Source: Chalciporus piperatus (taxonomy: Eukaryota > Basidiomycota > Agaricomycetes > Boletales > Boletaceae). From it: 64,000 nt of DNA. The stretch is from NCBI GenBank assembly GCA_038093975.1, contig JBBPTG010000003.1:372001-436000 (forward strand), written 5' to 3'. A model generated the notes under the pieces. The model had not been told where the DNA came from. It did no database searches and worked only from the letters and a program-made list of their open reading frames with translations. Of this stretch, positions 9,465-23,605 are shown in pieces. How positions within the stretch are numbered: the stretch's first letter is position 1; each line of letters opens with the position of its first letter. Made by a program: the position numbers and the translations under genes.

Positions 9465-11675
9465 CTATGCCACCACGTCGGCAGCGCTGAAACTACTCCT
9501 CCTCCTCCGCACCGGACGTGGACCGGGCCGTTGTGTGCTTTTGGAGGCGGGAACAACTACGGCTGATGCGCCAGTGGTCATCCAGGCATCAGAGGAGGGC
9601 TTGGGCTTCGCCCTTGCAGCCATCTCTGCTAGCGTGCTGGTGGCATTATTCCGTTTTGCCAATGTGGGTAACCTTGAAGGAGTTGGTGACGGTGGTGGCT
9701 GGGGAACTCTACGCGATGAAGGGGCGCCAACCACTCTGGTTGCAGTGCTTCGCGTGGTAGACCCAGCAGCGAGTCTTGGTATCTTGTTTGGAGGCTGCGC
9801 AGACGTTTTGGCAGTTGTGCCCGTCGTGGCGGATGGGGGTTTACGTTGGTTACTTGAAACAGCAGATCGTAGTACGCGCGTCGGACGCTGCTCTGATGCG
9901 GTGCCTCTCGTTGCTGTTGGCCGTGTATTTGTCTTCGCACGTTGCCGTGTGATAGGTGGCGCCGCGCCCAGGGCAGGCAGGGTATCATCTGCTTCGTCTG
10001 CCTCGTTCTCTTCATCAGATTCCACTGCAACCCTCTTCGCCATGGGTGTCTTCCTCGGCTGACCTGGCGGTGCAATCGCTTGTGCTTTTGCCGCGGCCGC
10101 GGCGACATGTCGACTGGGGGTTACAGGAGGTAAAGGGATCGCAGACGTAGACGGAGGAGTCACTCTGCCGGATTCGCCCATCTCTTCATCTTGCTCCGCT
10201 GGTGGTGTCACCGGTGCAACAACCGGCGCTGCAGCCGCAGCCGCCTGCGCTCGTCTCATCTCATCGATTGCTGCCCATTTTGCCCATTCGAGTTGCTTGA
10301 GATACATGTATTGTTGTTGTGGACCCACTACACTTCCAGGCCGCACAACACGCATGAAAGCGATCGCTTCAGCCGCGGTGAAGCCATATTTCCAGACGAG
10401 ATAGGCCCCGATCAAAGTGCCGGTACGTCCCAGACCTGCTTTACACTGACGGAAAATGTCACCATGCACCCGCGTAGAATCGACAAAGAGATGGCGCACA
10501 TGAATAGCAATTACCCCACCGCTCTCCACTATAGGATCGGACATATCAATGAAGGTCCGTACGATTTCATCTGTCGGGTTGGTACCATCGTCGAAATAGA
10601 GATCTTGATGAGTTATACCACGGTCGACGAACAGTTGCTTATCGTAAAGTTCCGTGTTCAAACGAACGACGAGTTTGACACCTCGTTTCTCGAAGTAGTC
10701 CAGGCAATTGCAAAACGGTGTGGTTAATTTACGTTGGAGGGCAAGATTGAAGGCGGGCGGCCGAGTTGGACTTGTGGTGCCAGGTCGAGCAGGAGAGGAG
10801 GGTTCTGCAGCAGCTTGTTTTGCTTCCTTCTGACTCTTTATCCATGCCGAGTCAACGGGCGACGCGAAAGCAATGAAGTTTGGCGTTATCCAATTCCAGT
10901 CTCCATTTTCCACCTTCTCGTAGAATTCGTAGTCCTCGACACTGAATTCATTCATATCGAGTAGGCCATTCTGCATTGCCTTCCACATTCCCCATAGACA
11001 GTCCTGTATATTGAGATTGAAATCGGAGGGTCCACGACCCGCATCACGGAATGGCATGAACTCGACTTCAGCAATAGGATGGAAGGCTTCCCATGGAGCG
11101 CGGCGTTGAACAATCATCTGCGAAGATTGTGAGCAATGATATGAGCCGATAATGAGTGACATACGACATAAAGAGCCATCAAAAGTGCTGCATTCGCTTT
11201 CCGCCGTGGGTCGTCAGAAGAATACAGAACGAGGCGGTAAGACTGCAGATCCTTGTCCTATTGCGGAAGTCATCAGCGGACGGCCACAAACGGTTACTGT
11301 GACGCCCGACGCCAAACGGACCTCTAACAGTTCGTGGAGGAGTATGCAAGCTTTGTAGACCATTGCAAGGTTCAGTGGGCCCCAGTCTTGAAAGAACGAT
11401 AGGTATAGTAGTTGATCATCGATGGTAAAGTAGAAATAAGTGGCATCGTCATCTGGAGATGCAGATGGACCTCCTCTGGGTCTCGCGCGCACAGGTGGGT
11501 TGTTGCTCGAGTCCGAAGGTTGGTTATTGAGAATATGTGGGCTGGGTGGTGGATGAGGGAATGTTGTAAAGTAGAGCCTGGCAAGAAACTCGCTTAGCTG
11601 ATGGTGTTGACATGTCTCAGCCTGAAAGACATACCTGTCTCCGAAATGACATAGTGGCTCGCACTTTGGAGCCAT
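9465..11675 (-). CDS. CDC14: Cdc14 dual-specificity phosphatase
   Basis: Cell-cycle phosphatase that reverses Cdk phosphorylation in mitotic exit and cytokinesis. The N-terminal Cdc14 domain is recognisable as YFYFTIDDQLLYLSF and EFMPFRDAG. The catalytic domain follows (PFCNCLDYFEKRGVKLVVRLN, YFDDGTNP), with signature HCKAGLGRTG. The signature forms only when a 54-nt intron (10446-10499) is removed. That intron lies between His and catalytic Cys, is in frame and has no stop, so a retained form would carry 18 extra residues there. Two more introns lie upstream, near 11120-11156 and 11259-11324. After VVRPGSVVGPQQQYMYLKQLEW comes a roughly 270-residue Ala/Pro/Arg-rich low-complexity tail ending in a basic RRRRSSF patch. 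The start at 11675 (MAPKCEPLC) is the first in-frame ATG and is moderately supported. Confidence 0.95.
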
Positions 11676-12389
11676 CAATGTGAACTTGTTTCGCGACGCA
11701 GGGAGGATACGACAGGGGGGATGAAAGGAGGGGGATGTCTGGACGAGTGAGCGCGACGATAATAAAGGGCTCGTAAAGGGCTCGAGGTGTGGCAACGTGC
11801 CTCGAGGTAGGCGTTTGGAAATTGGAAGCCAAGAAGAGCAACTTGGAAAAGGAAACAAGTCCCGTGACCGTCGCGTTTGGTACAAACACGCCAAAATATG
11901 TCCATATGCGGTAGACGAAACCATAGTCTAGGGTTTGTGGGTGACACCAACACTCCAACGTACTGAGACGGTGGAACAAGGGGGAACCATTCCGAGGAGA
12001 ACAGGGTCCTGGAAATGGGCTGAAGAGCTATTAGGGAACGGGGTGTACAGGACACGCGCCACATCGTAATCACAGCATGTCTTGCATGAGGCCTCAAAAA
12101 TAACCCCTGCCAGTGAGCAGGGGAAGCATTGCAGTACTCGTAGTCAAGGAAGACACATGTTTTCGTGCATCTGCATCGACGTGTTCCATTTCTTTGGGAA
12201 AGACTGCCTCGGTGAGATGGGTTGAAGTCAAGATCGTCGCTCAGGGGATAATCGCGTTGTTTGTTCTTGTTGGAGCACGCGTATACTACGCCCACGCAGG
12301 AAACCATCACTAGTCACTCCCAGCGCCAAAATTCATACCGACGCCAGCTGTGACGTTCAGCAATCCGTACGCGCACATTGCCTTGGACA
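11676..12389. other. Divergent upstream region CDC14/MBP1
   Basis: Open frames here carry no recognisable domain and are interpreted as 5' UTR and promoter. One MluI cell-cycle box lies in it (separate entry). Confidence 0.5.
12277..12282. promoter_or_regulatory. MCB-like ACGCGT upstream of MBP1
   Basis: A single ACGCGT lies 108 bp before the MBP1 start. This hexamer is the core site of Mbp1-containing factors. One 6-mer may be chance; it would allow autoregulation. Confidence 0.4.
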
Positions 12390-14863
12390 ATGCCCGACAA
12401 TCAAATTTTCAAGGTATCGTTCCCTTTCATCCGCTCATCGTCATGCCCTTGCTTATACCCATCTCCCATACCCATAATAAGGCGACTTACAGCGGCATCC
12501 CCGTGTATGAAATGTTCGTCATATTGCTCGCCATGCTCGACACGTCCTCATCTCTTTGACACGTGCAGGATGTGCAAGGGTGTCGCTGTTATGCGACGCC
12601 GCTCAGATTCATGGCTTAACGCGACTCAAATACTCAAAGTCGCGGGCTTCGACAAACCACAGCGTACCCGGGTCTTGGAACGAGAAGTTCAAAAGGGGGA
12701 ACACGAGAAAGTCCAAGGAGGGTACGGAAAGTATCAGGGTCCGTTTGTTTTCCTTCTCTCCGGTCACTCCGTCACGATCCCCAAACAGGAACGTGGATAC
12801 CTCTCGAACGCGGATTCGCCCTCGCCAAGCAATATAACTGTGAAGTGGCTCTCCGTCCTATCATTGAATTCCAACCCGCCGCGAAAAGTCCGCCTCTTGC
12901 TCCCAAACATCTCGTGTCTTCCGCGACTGCCGCGAAGCCTCCTCGTCGTGCTGCTGTCGTGGCAGCCGAGCCTAGTGTTCCACCCACTGGAACACGCTCT
13001 CGCCGTCAAGCTGACGCAGAAGAAGATTCGGAACCGGAAATTTTCTCGGAGCCCGGTTCAGAAGATGGGTCGATGACATCATCTCCTTCGAGGGGATCAT
13101 CTAGCTCTCGTACACCCTCCCCAATCGCTGATACGTACGGTCCAATGGACGTGTCGGAAGAGCAGAGACGTGGCGTAAGACGCAGAGGATCACGACGCCA
13201 CCCTCACGAGCGTCTTGGCGACGCATCGGACGACGAGGAAGCCACACAGGCCAACGGCACCGACGACCCACGGTCTTATAGTGACCAGATCCTCGAATAT
13301 TTCATTTCTGACACGAATCAAATCCCTCAAGTTCTCATCTCGCCACCTGCTGATTTTGACCCGAACATGGCCATTGATGATGACGGGCATACCGCATTGC
13401 ATTGGGCTTCAGCGATGGGCCGGCTCCGTATCGTGAAGTTCCTGCTCACGGCTGGTGCTGATATTTTCAAGGTGAACAAAGCTGGTCAAACCGCACTCAT
13501 GCGTAGCGTCATGTTCGCAAACAACTACGATGTCCGAAAGTTTCCCGAGCTTTATGAGGTCCTTCACCGTTCTACACTCAACATCGACAATTACAATCGA
13601 ACTGTTTTCCATCACATCGTAGATGTCGCCATGTCCAAGGGGAAGACACATGCTGCGCGCTATTATATGGAGACGGTGCTCAATCGCTTGGCCGACTATC
13701 CGAAAGAACTCGCCGACGTGATCAACTTTCAAGATGAGGATGGGGAGACTGCCTTGACGATGGCTGCTCGGTGCCGAAGTAAGCGCCTCGTCAAACTCCT
13801 CATCGATCACGGAGCGGACCCAAAGCTCGTGAACCGTGATGGAAAGAGCACGGAAGACTATATCCTCGAGGACGAGCGTTTCAGATCATCTCCAGGACCA
13901 GCTTCTCGTATTTCAGCCATGTCTTTCCGCAACGCCCAAGCCGCCTATCCCCTCTCAACCGCTCCCCCTATCCCCTTGGGTGGCGAGCGCCCACCATTAC
14001 ATCATTCCGTCGCCGGCCAGAAAGCCAGCACGAAATGCGTGAACGAAATCACGAGCATGCTTGATACCCTCGCGGCATCCTTTGATCGTGAACTCCAGGA
14101 CAAGGAACGCGACATGAATCAAGCGCACTCACTCTTGCAAAATATTCAGCAAGAGATTCTCGAGAGCCATCGAGCCGTCAACCAACTCAAGACACAGGCG
14201 GAGGGCCTGCAGCTTGCGAAAGGGTTGTTGTCAGAGCTGGATAGCCAGCTGCTTGACAAGATGGGGAAGAGGTATCGATTGGGCTGGGAGAAGTGGATAA
14301 AAGACGAGGAGAACCGAGAGAAATCAATCCGGGATGCAGCGGACGGGGAGCTCAAAATTACGTCTGCGACTGTTCCCTACCGGACGGACGATGATGTTGA
14401 AGACGAGGGGCCAACGGAGACTGGGAAGGACAAGGATAAAGCCAAAGGGAAGCGGAAGGCGTTGCCGCAGGAAGAGGACATCGCGGATCTTCTTGCACTG
14501 TATGCAGATGTCCCAAGCGATCAAGACGCGATAAGGGCGGCTTGTGAGGCGATAAGGGAGGAACAGGGACACCGTCGAAAACGAAGGAAGGAGCTATTTG
14601 ACGAATTGACGGTATTTCAAGCGGAGGCAGGGACAGGTGGACGGATGGCTGAGTATAGGAGACTTATCGGCGCAGGGTGTGGAGGTGTGCCACCGTCAGA
14701 AGTGGACAACATTATTGGGATGCTTCTCGAGGTTGGTCTCGCTAGTTTTTCCCTGTCATTCTGGTCTCATTGCTCTAATTTTCAGACGCTGGAGTCCGAG
14801 GAGTCGAGTACAGCTTCTGGGGCGTGGGGCGGGACAAAGGCTGCCCCAGTTCCAGCAGGGTGA
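12390..14863 (+). CDS. MBP1: APSES/ankyrin cell-cycle transcription factor (MBF subunit)
   Basis: DNA-binding subunit of an MBF/SBF-type G1/S transcription factor. After the first intron comes [11 protein letters not shown], and the APSES (KilA-N) domain continues with [33 protein letters not shown] and [16 protein letters not shown]. Introns are short and one (12739-12789) splits Gly in YQGTW. A Ser/acid-rich linker is followed by ankyrin repeats, e.g. [20 protein letters not shown] and [21 protein letters not shown] coiled coil (about 14030-14330) and an acidic/basic helical C-terminus probably mediate partner (Swi6-like) binding. The last intron adds a short exon ending KAAPVPAG. Start MPDNQIFK fits short N-termini of the family. 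Two ACGCGT boxes at 25033-25045 are plausible targets. Confidence 0.95.
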
Positions 14864-15023
14864 TATAGCGCTCTGTATACATGTTTTGTGGTGCTCTTGT
14901 TGTATTTTTATTGGATACATCCGAATCCTGCGAAGAAACAGGGGTAATTGATTAGTCAGCGATTTTCCAGGACAAGTATTTCCGGTTTCGCGTCTCATTG
15001 CAAACGTTGAGTGATCCTTCACC

Positions 15024-16282
15024 ATGTCGTCGCTAGCACGCAGAGAAGTTCTCAGAGCGACAACCCGTGCCCCATGGACCAAGCACTTCCGACATCTCCT
15101 TCCTGTCCCGAAACCCTGGCAGGTCAAACAGTCCCGCTTCTTCCCCGGTATAAAAGCAGTACCAGTCAAGGACCGTATCAAACACTGGAATGTCGTTCCT
15201 GGTGACAAGATACGCGTTCGCGGCGAAGGAACCAAGCTTCATGAAATCATGAGTATAAACAGGTTTACAAACCGCGTGTACCTCAAGGGTACCAGCAGGG
15301 TACGCCAGGACGTTTTTGTTGAAACAGGTGCTGGATTACTCATTATGGTCGCAGGAGGTTGGCCCCAAGAAGACGCCGGTCAACCGAAGTGTGCACTACT
15401 CCAGGTGTCAACTCTTTCTGGGTACTCATAAACTTCCGAAACCTCAAGGCGGAGAAAAGGACGTAGAGTGAGTACGGCTTCTTATGTTCAAACCTAGTGG
15501 TGAACCAAAAACAATGATAGGGTCTTCGCGCAACGAGTTGGAGTGAGGGATTCATGTTGGCACCCAGGACTTCGTCGCTTCGATTGGAAACGCATCGCGC
15601 TCGCGACAATACCCGCGCATTATAAGAAAACCATTAATGGGCAAATCGTAATTCCATGGCCGAAGGAGGAAGTCCCCGAGCGACCGGCAGGTATGTTGCG
15701 AACCATGGCTCGACCAGTTGAATCAACTCTAACTGTGTTTCCTCCGTTTGATCAGCCAACCAATTTTATGATACTACCCAAGAAGCGGTTCTTAAAATTA
15801 CGTATCAGCCACCAAACCTCCAGAAACCCACTGCCGCTGATGAGAGCGCCTACATCAGCACGTTGTTCGCCCCTCAACCTCGTGCTTTCGACGAGTCGAC
15901 GCCGATGGAGTTCCACCTTGCAAAGGAACTTTCAAACCCACACAGTCGAGCGAAGAAGCAGGCCCGCTGGCAAGCTGCCAAAGCCCGTAGAACCGACCTC
16001 CTCAAGAAGTTCGTTGAGAGGGAGCTCATGCAATTAAACGGTCGCTCTGGGACGGCGGCGCGTGCCGAGGGTGTGTTCAAGTTCCGGCAGAAGATCGAAG
16101 AGGAGCGCAAAGCGGAGAAGAAGAGACGGTGGTTCACGGCCGAACGTTTGACGAAGATAGAGAGGAAAGTAAAACGCAAGCAGAGGAAAGAGCAGAAGCA
16201 GAAGGAGAAATTGACTCAGCTAGTCTTGAGGGAGGCTTCGAACCAGGTACTCCCTGCTGCAGGACCTTCAAAGCGAAAGTAG
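15024..16282 (+). CDS. Mitochondrial ribosomal protein uL24m
   Basis: Large-subunit mitoribosomal protein with an L24/KOW core: WNVVPGDKIRVRGEGTKLHE then NRFTNRVYLKG. The basic N-terminus MSSLARREVLRATTRAPWTK is a plausible mitochondrial presequence. HFRHLLPVPKPWQVKQS is shared with basidiomycete orthologues. Introns at about 15300-15354 (55 bp), 15467-15520 and 15691-15754 restore one frame through SVHYSRCQLFLG and KLPKPQGGEKDVEVFAQRVG. The C-terminus is a long Lys/Arg-rich helix. In yeast the equivalent is called MRPL40. A nearer, 28-nt splice is possible at the first intron but gives a poorer family fit. Confidence 0.88.
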
Positions 16283-16512
16283 CTGTAGGCATGGGACTTG
16301 GGCTCACGCGCGTCACTTCTTGTTCTATACCTTTATCGTACTTCACGATCATTTGAGTCGTCTAAATGTTTTAAGATCCACCTTCACACCTCTGTTGAGC
16401 CAGTTTTGAGTTGGTTCCCCGCTTCATTGCCACTCTCGAACCGAGCCGCTTCCAAATAACTTCGGTGCTGTCCGTGACGGTACAACGTCGCGCTCTTGCT
16501 CCGACCAACAGC

Positions 16513-18107
16513 ATGACTGACTCCCGCGCAAAGTATCGTGCCCTCCCGTCTTCCGAGGACGCAGCGTTGGTATCCGAAGACCTGACTGATGCGTCTGACT
16601 CGGAGCCTTACTTAACCAACGAACCCACCGCAGTTATAGACGTTCGAATCAAGTGGACCTATTTCCTGCTGGGGTGCGCTATCCTGTTACCTTGGAATGG
16701 TGGGTAATCACCCCCAAAGTAATACGTGCGCTCGTGCTCACGGATGCCTAGCCTTGATCAACGGAACACCGTTCTTCTTGTCCCGGTTGGTCGGCTCCCC
16801 CTTCTACCCGACTTTCAGCTCGTCCCAGTCTAGTGCGTACACATTGACCAATGTAGTTGCTCAGTTTTACTGCACCATCACATCGAAGCAGGTTCGTACG
16901 TCACACTGAATGCATGGGAGCATTAACCTCTCAGCACATCGTAGTCGTCCCCATCTCGCCGAATATTCACCTCCTCGACTGCAGTTATCCTTCTGGTCGC
17001 CTCGTTGTGTCTCAGCACGTTCGTCCGAGGGACATCATCAACGTTCTATCCATTTGTGCTCTTTGCCTCAGCTTCTTTGGCCATTACTTCAGGATACCTG
17101 TCAACCTCTGTCTATGCCGGGGCAGCGTTGCTCGGGGGGTCATACCTCCAGGTTGTCTTGTCGGGACAGGCAGCCGTGGCCGTTGCAGTCAGCGTTGTTC
17201 AACTTGTCAGCTCGGTGGTTTCTCTCTGGAGCTCATCTCCGGGATCGTATACCATAAACGACGAAGCCCAGGCCGAAGAAATGGCTGCGCGAATTTTCTT
17301 TGGGATTTCTGCGGTTTTCATGGTCGTCACATTGGTTGCCTACACGTGGATGACGAGACAGTCTGCATATACCTCAGTTGTTGGCGTTCTAGAACGTCCC
17401 AAACCTGCAGATGTAGATGCGGAAGAGCTTCCTGGGAACATCGCGGATCACAGTAGAGACGTCCGGACGGATTCAAACTCGCACATAATCAGAGTTTTCA
17501 AAGAGAACTTCATCTTCATGTTCTCTATCGCGTATGTATTTGCAGTCACCTTGGTAAGCCCACGTTTCACTGTTGTACTCACCAACTGACTTGTTATATC
17601 TAGGCAGTCTACCCTGCCATCACAGTCACTGTTCGGTCGACAAAATCGAACATTCATCCTTTGCTGTTCACAGCCCTACACTTCTTACTCTTCAACCTAG
17701 GAGACCTGGCAGGGCGGTGGACCTGCTCATTCCCTCGTTTGGTTATCTGGTCCGCAAAGAAGATATTGGCCATGTCCCTCATGCGCACGATTTTTATTCC
17801 CCTGCTGCTCCTCTGCAATGTTCATCGGCCTGCCGCGGCGTCCCCCATCTCTCCGGTCATAACCTCTGATGCCCTTTTCATGCTCATATTGCTGATGATG
17901 GGATATTCGAACGGTTATGTCTCGTCGCTATCAATGCTCGCTGCTTCATCGCTCGAGTATAATCCTAGACTAAAGGGGCGTCTCGAAGATGTCGATGTAG
18001 CAGCAACACTGTCCGGTTCATTTGTGATTCTCGGTCTCGCTATCGGGGCACTGTCAAGCTTTGGTGTTCAAGCCATCAGTTGTGGCTGCAACCCATTCGG
18101 GATTTGA
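16513..18107 (+). CDS. Equilibrative nucleoside transporter
   Basis: Polytopic ENT (SLC29) family protein moving nucleosides or nucleobases across a vacuolar or plasma membrane; yeast Fun26 is the vacuolar member. Diagnostic FLLGCAILLPWN in the first helix continues after an intron as ALINGTPFFLSRL. Later hydrophobic helices include AVILLVASLCLSTFV, AARIFFGISAVFMVV and LHFLLFNLGDLAGRW, the last being the conserved GDxxGR region. C-terminal helices end with FVILGLAIGALSSFGV. The acidic, Ser-rich N-terminus before the first helix is cytosolic in family members. At least three introns are needed; at the second, the acceptor CGTAG (not the earlier CTCAG) avoids a stop. The start gives MTDSRAKYRALPSSED. 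Confidence 0.9.
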
Positions 18108-18213
18108 TTCGATGTAATCACGGATCCCTTGCAACTTGAGAATAACAATTGCGGTGACATTAGGATGTGTAGACAGGTATATGTACATGTGCGATATAAT
18201 GGCCTCGGTGTAT

Positions 18214-18838
18214 CTAGGACAAGGCTCCGCTCGGTGTGCCTGGCAAACGAGGTGCAAGGTCTTTGGCTTGGGCAGCCTGTCTCCTTCTGCGGTGATCAGA
18301 AACTCTGAGAGCGAAAATGTCACGATGGAGAATGTATCGTTCGTGCGTCGGTCGCGGGGGCGGTTGTTCGACAGCGCCCTCGGGTTTCTTAACCTCCACT
18401 TTCTTATCGCCTGCTGATTCCTTCCCATCCTTTAAATTGTCCTTCTGTGCTCCATCCGTATCTTCCCCTTTATCCTTGTCGTCCTGTCCCGCTTTCTGTT
18501 TCTGTTTCTCCTTCGCTTTTTCATTCTTCTGACGTTGTTTCGCTTCCCATTCCTGTTTCACTTTAGCGACCTCCTCAGCGCTCACCCCAGGTTTCTTGGG
18601 CTCCGGCTCCGAATCAGCTGCACGTGTTGCAAACCCGTGGTCTGTGAGGTGGACCGGACAAGTGTAGAAGAAATCCGCAGTGTCAATCGTCGTGAGGACG
18701 ATGACTGTGGGTTTGTAGCACACGTAACAAGCCTTGGCGGTTGCCGCAGTCTGTGAGACATGCGATGTGAGTTAGATACGGAGCTCAGCGAGCGGGAACG
18801 AAACGTACACGTTTGTAGTAGAGATTTGGAAAGGCCAT
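18214..18838 (-). CDS. VFA1: Vps4-associated protein Vfa1-like
   Basis: Vfa1 binds the AAA-ATPase Vps4 in the endosomal ESCRT pathway. Exon 1 is MAFPNLYYKR; a 59-bp intron follows. Exon 2 opens with the zinc-binding-like CYVCYKPTVIVLTTIDTADF then FYTCPVHLTDHGFATR. A Lys/Glu/Gln-rich coiled stretch leads to the conserved C-terminus YILHRDIFALRVSDHRRRRQ and ends LPGTPSGALS. About 180 residues, normal for the family. The gene is head to head with the formaldehyde dehydrogenase gene and convergent with the transporter. Confidence 0.88.
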
Positions 18839-18967
18839 CTGCCAACAGGGAGGACGCTGGATGACAGTTAGATGCCAAGGCTGGACTCTTGGCTAGAGTC
18901 GCCCTAATACACAGCAATCTCATTCGGTGAGTGACAGGGGCCGCCGCGTAGATGATCAGCAGGCTGA

Positions 18968-20878
<1,911 letters not shown>

Positions 20879-21045
20879 GGCGTGAATGAGTAGGAATGTA
20901 CCAAAGTTGAAGCTGTACAAGCTGTATTAGTAAACCGCGTTCTTATCGTCATCCAAATCACGCATTCTGTGTCACCGTTTAGAATGGTATTAGTTCGATA
21001 GATAGCAAGCAGACCCAACTATAAGGTATAAGAAGTCACCAAGAA

Positions 21046-22725
21046 TCACATCCTCAAATATTTCCCTCCAGGGATTCTTTTCTTCCCCCTGATAGCGTCC
21101 GAAAGCACAATCAAGGCAGCCAAAACCTCTCTTCGCCTGGTCCCCGACTTCACCCAAGCCGTCCTCAGGATTCCCAGTACCATCATCACGAATGAGATGT
21201 CTAAGCAAAGCCTCCGCACCACAATCATGACTGGGGACCTATCTTGTCCACTTGTGAGGAAGAACAAGAAGAACTGCCGTAGGCAAGAGAGATTACGAAT
21301 CAAGGGTTTCAAGACAAGCGTCCATAGACCCATGTCCTCAATATCCCATTCAGAGCCCTGAACAACGGAACGGGGGTCCGCGGGACTGCCACGTCCCGAG
21401 GAATTGCGCGAGGGAAGCGAGGTGGAACTCTGAACACGCGGGCGAGACACAATGGACGATTCGAGGGTATCGATGCGTTCTGTAAGGGCTGCAAGATGCG
21501 CTTGCATATTCTCCACCGCATGCTCTAGCGACACTGACAACGCCCTCGAGGGGGGTCTTATCGGTCCTCCCGTTGTGGCGTAATGTCGAGGAGCTGAAGG
21601 CTGACTTTTGTAGTGGGGAGTGGCAGATTGGACTTGCGGTGCTAAATCGCGGGAAAGCGATGGATAGGTCTCTGAATAGGAAGTCGGAGATGGGTATCGA
21701 TTGACCAAAGATGTGTTTGGCTGTTGATCTGCGAATGCAGATGGCGTTTCGAAATTTGGAAGGGGTTGCATTGGGGGTACACTTAATCGGCGCGTTGGAG
21801 GAGAATGCACAAATGAGCCCGTAACGGGCGTCCTGTATCGTGAGGAAAGAGAGGAGAGTGGCCGTTGTTGTTGAGCGACGTCGCGTACAACTGGAAGATC
21901 ACCTGTTTGATCACCCGCTTCCTCGTCTTCGGAGTCGTGGTCATCAACATCGGAGTCGGAGCTAGGATGTTGTATCAATGAAGGTCGAAAATCATGGACA
22001 AGAGACGCGGGCATCAGAGAGTTGTCCTCTGATGCTGTCGAGCTCGATGATGAACCCCGGGATCTCGTCCTGGTCAGGGTATCTGGAAAGTAGAACATTA
22101 GGGTGCAAGGGAGGAGGAATACAAACTCGACGTACGACTGGAAACAAGGTTTCCAGGATCCCCTCCATAGGACTGCAATTCGTCGATAAGACCCTTTGCC
22201 ATAGTCTTGTCTGAATATTTGCTCAAAGCCTAATGCACTGTCGTGTCAAAGCACAACGAGGATAGTAATGGGATCCATGTACCTTCAACAGGGCGTCGAC
22301 ATAGAGCCATTTCGCCTCATACTGGTCCAAATCCTTGTGCTTTGCCCAAGCATCCCTGGGGCGAACAATAAATCATCAGTATTGATATGGGAAAGGCGAC
22401 CAAGGAAAAAGTGGATTACCATTTCGCTCGTCCTAGCATGTCGAATATACCTGGGCGAGGACCGGTGACATTTCCGACAGTTGCTGGAGGGACGTGAGTA
22501 AGTTCACCCATGGAGACTGGAATGCTAAGAACCTTGTTTGTAGAGACTACACAGCAAGAGGCGGAAGCTTCAGTGCAAGGGAAATGTGTGAGACGAGCGA
22601 GGTGCGAACCTATACATAGTGAGCTTCTCCTCATATCCCGTTTGGATGGGACCTGTCTTTGGGAGACTTTGCACGATTTCCACTGCACGGTCAAACTGTG
22701 CATCGATGAGCTCTCGGGAATCCAT
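21046..22725 (-). CDS. Acyl-CoA-binding domain protein, probably membrane anchored
   Basis: An N-terminal acyl-CoA-binding (ACB) domain spans about residues 8-95: FDRAVEIVQSLPKTGPIQTG, SLYKQATVGNVTGPRPGIFD, WDAWAKHKDLDQYEAKW, then KYSDKTMAKGLIDELQ. It is encoded by several small exons (22098-22725). A long Ser/Pro-rich disordered linker with an acidic patch (DSDVDDHDSEDEEAGDQ) follows. Next come a coiled-coil segment (AVENMQAHLAALTERIDTLE) and a hydrophobic stretch (CLRQFFLFFLTSG), with DISFVMMVLGILRTAWV beyond. The layout, ACB then coiled coil then C-terminal hydrophobic anchor, resembles ACBD5-type proteins of peroxisomes and ER. The membrane anchor and location are inferences. Confidence 0.85.
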
Positions 22726-23143
22726 TCCAGAGAGCAGCTAGCTATGGGCTGCGGTGAATGCGGTGACTACGAGACAGACACGGAGCCGAGAAAGAGGTAG
22801 TTTCGTGGATATGTACCATAGTATTAGTACCGGTTTGTACACCGTCACGTGAAAGCCTACAGACTAGTACGACTACCATTGGACTACCAGTAGGCAATGT
22901 AATACAGCAATCAAGAAGATTTCCATCTGATCGAATGGCCTTAGCCAGCTGGCCGTGTCCACGAGTCTCACACAGTACGGGCGGGCAAAGTGAATAGAAT
23001 TAATGCTGTGTTCTAATGAAAATGAAACGAGAGCATGTGTACCGCAAACTTCTACTCTAATGCGGGTAGCAGATCCAACGCAAAGCTGAGAGTAGCCCAT
23101 CAGGAAGAGCCGTTAATGACCATGGAAAGCGACGCACATAGAA
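22726..23143. other. Spacer between ACB protein and mS34 genes
   Basis: Contains the 5' region of the acyl-CoA-binding protein gene and the 3' end of the mS34 transcript. No gene or repeat seen. Confidence 0.5.
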
Positions 23144-23521
23144 TCATGACTTCCCCGTCAACCACTTGTATTTTAGTGTTCCAGGTATTCTCTCTTCGTG
23201 TTGGCTCACTGGTTTTCCTTGAAATCACGTCTCTCAACCCATCGTTCCCTCGTGGTCGGACGTCGCCAACTTACCTCTCCAAAACAGTCTGCCCCACGTC
23301 TTCCCATGCGTTCCTTCGTGCTTTAGCACCGACCTCGTCACTTGCCAATAGCAGTTCGCAATGCTTTTCTCCTTCCACCTTGTTTGGTGCACCTTCAGAC
23401 CTACGCCATCGTTGGGATATCGAGAAAGGAGCTGGTAGAGGTTCGCTGGTGTGGTCCGGAGAGACGGAGGAAGGGGAGATGGGAGTAGTTTGAGGAAGGC
23501 ACGCGTCGCTCCTTGATTCAT
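23144..23521 (-). CDS. Mitochondrial ribosomal protein mS34
   Basis: Small-subunit mitoribosomal protein of the MRP-S34 family. Exon 1 (about 83 codons) contains LYQLLSRYPNDGVGLKVHQ and TRWKEKSIANCYWQVTR, then GTHGKTWGRLFWRG, the family core. A 59-bp intron (GTAAGT...CAAG) splits the Gly codon. A 23-residue final exon (KPVSQHEERIPGTL...GKS) follows. Total 106 residues. The gene shares an 84-bp divergent gap with GatF, another mitochondrial translation gene. Reading through the intron would give a stop shortly after the donor. Confidence 0.85.
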
Positions 23522-23605
23522 CTCAGTAGGATTCTAACAAGGTCACAGTGTTGTGTAGGTTCGTCGAAATGACCAAAGTCAAGTTACCCACGGTCCCTTC
23601 CACCC
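23522..23605. promoter_or_regulatory. Bidirectional promoter mS34/GatF
   Basis: Only 84 bp separate the start codons of two nuclear genes for mitochondrial translation. Co-regulation is an inference from this arrangement. Confidence 0.6.

Noticed and set aside
9465..11162. CDC14 lacking the catalytic signature
   Set aside because: An uninterrupted reading gives RQCKAGLGRTG without His; removing the 54-nt intron restores HCKAGLGRTG.
11214..12310. Extra minus-strand gene upstream of CDC14
   Set aside because: The open frames overlap CDC14 exon 1 and its leader and show no domain.
15300..15327. 28-nt intron in uL24m
   Set aside because: It keeps frame but is too short for a fungal intron; a 55-bp intron from the same donor fits family sequence better.
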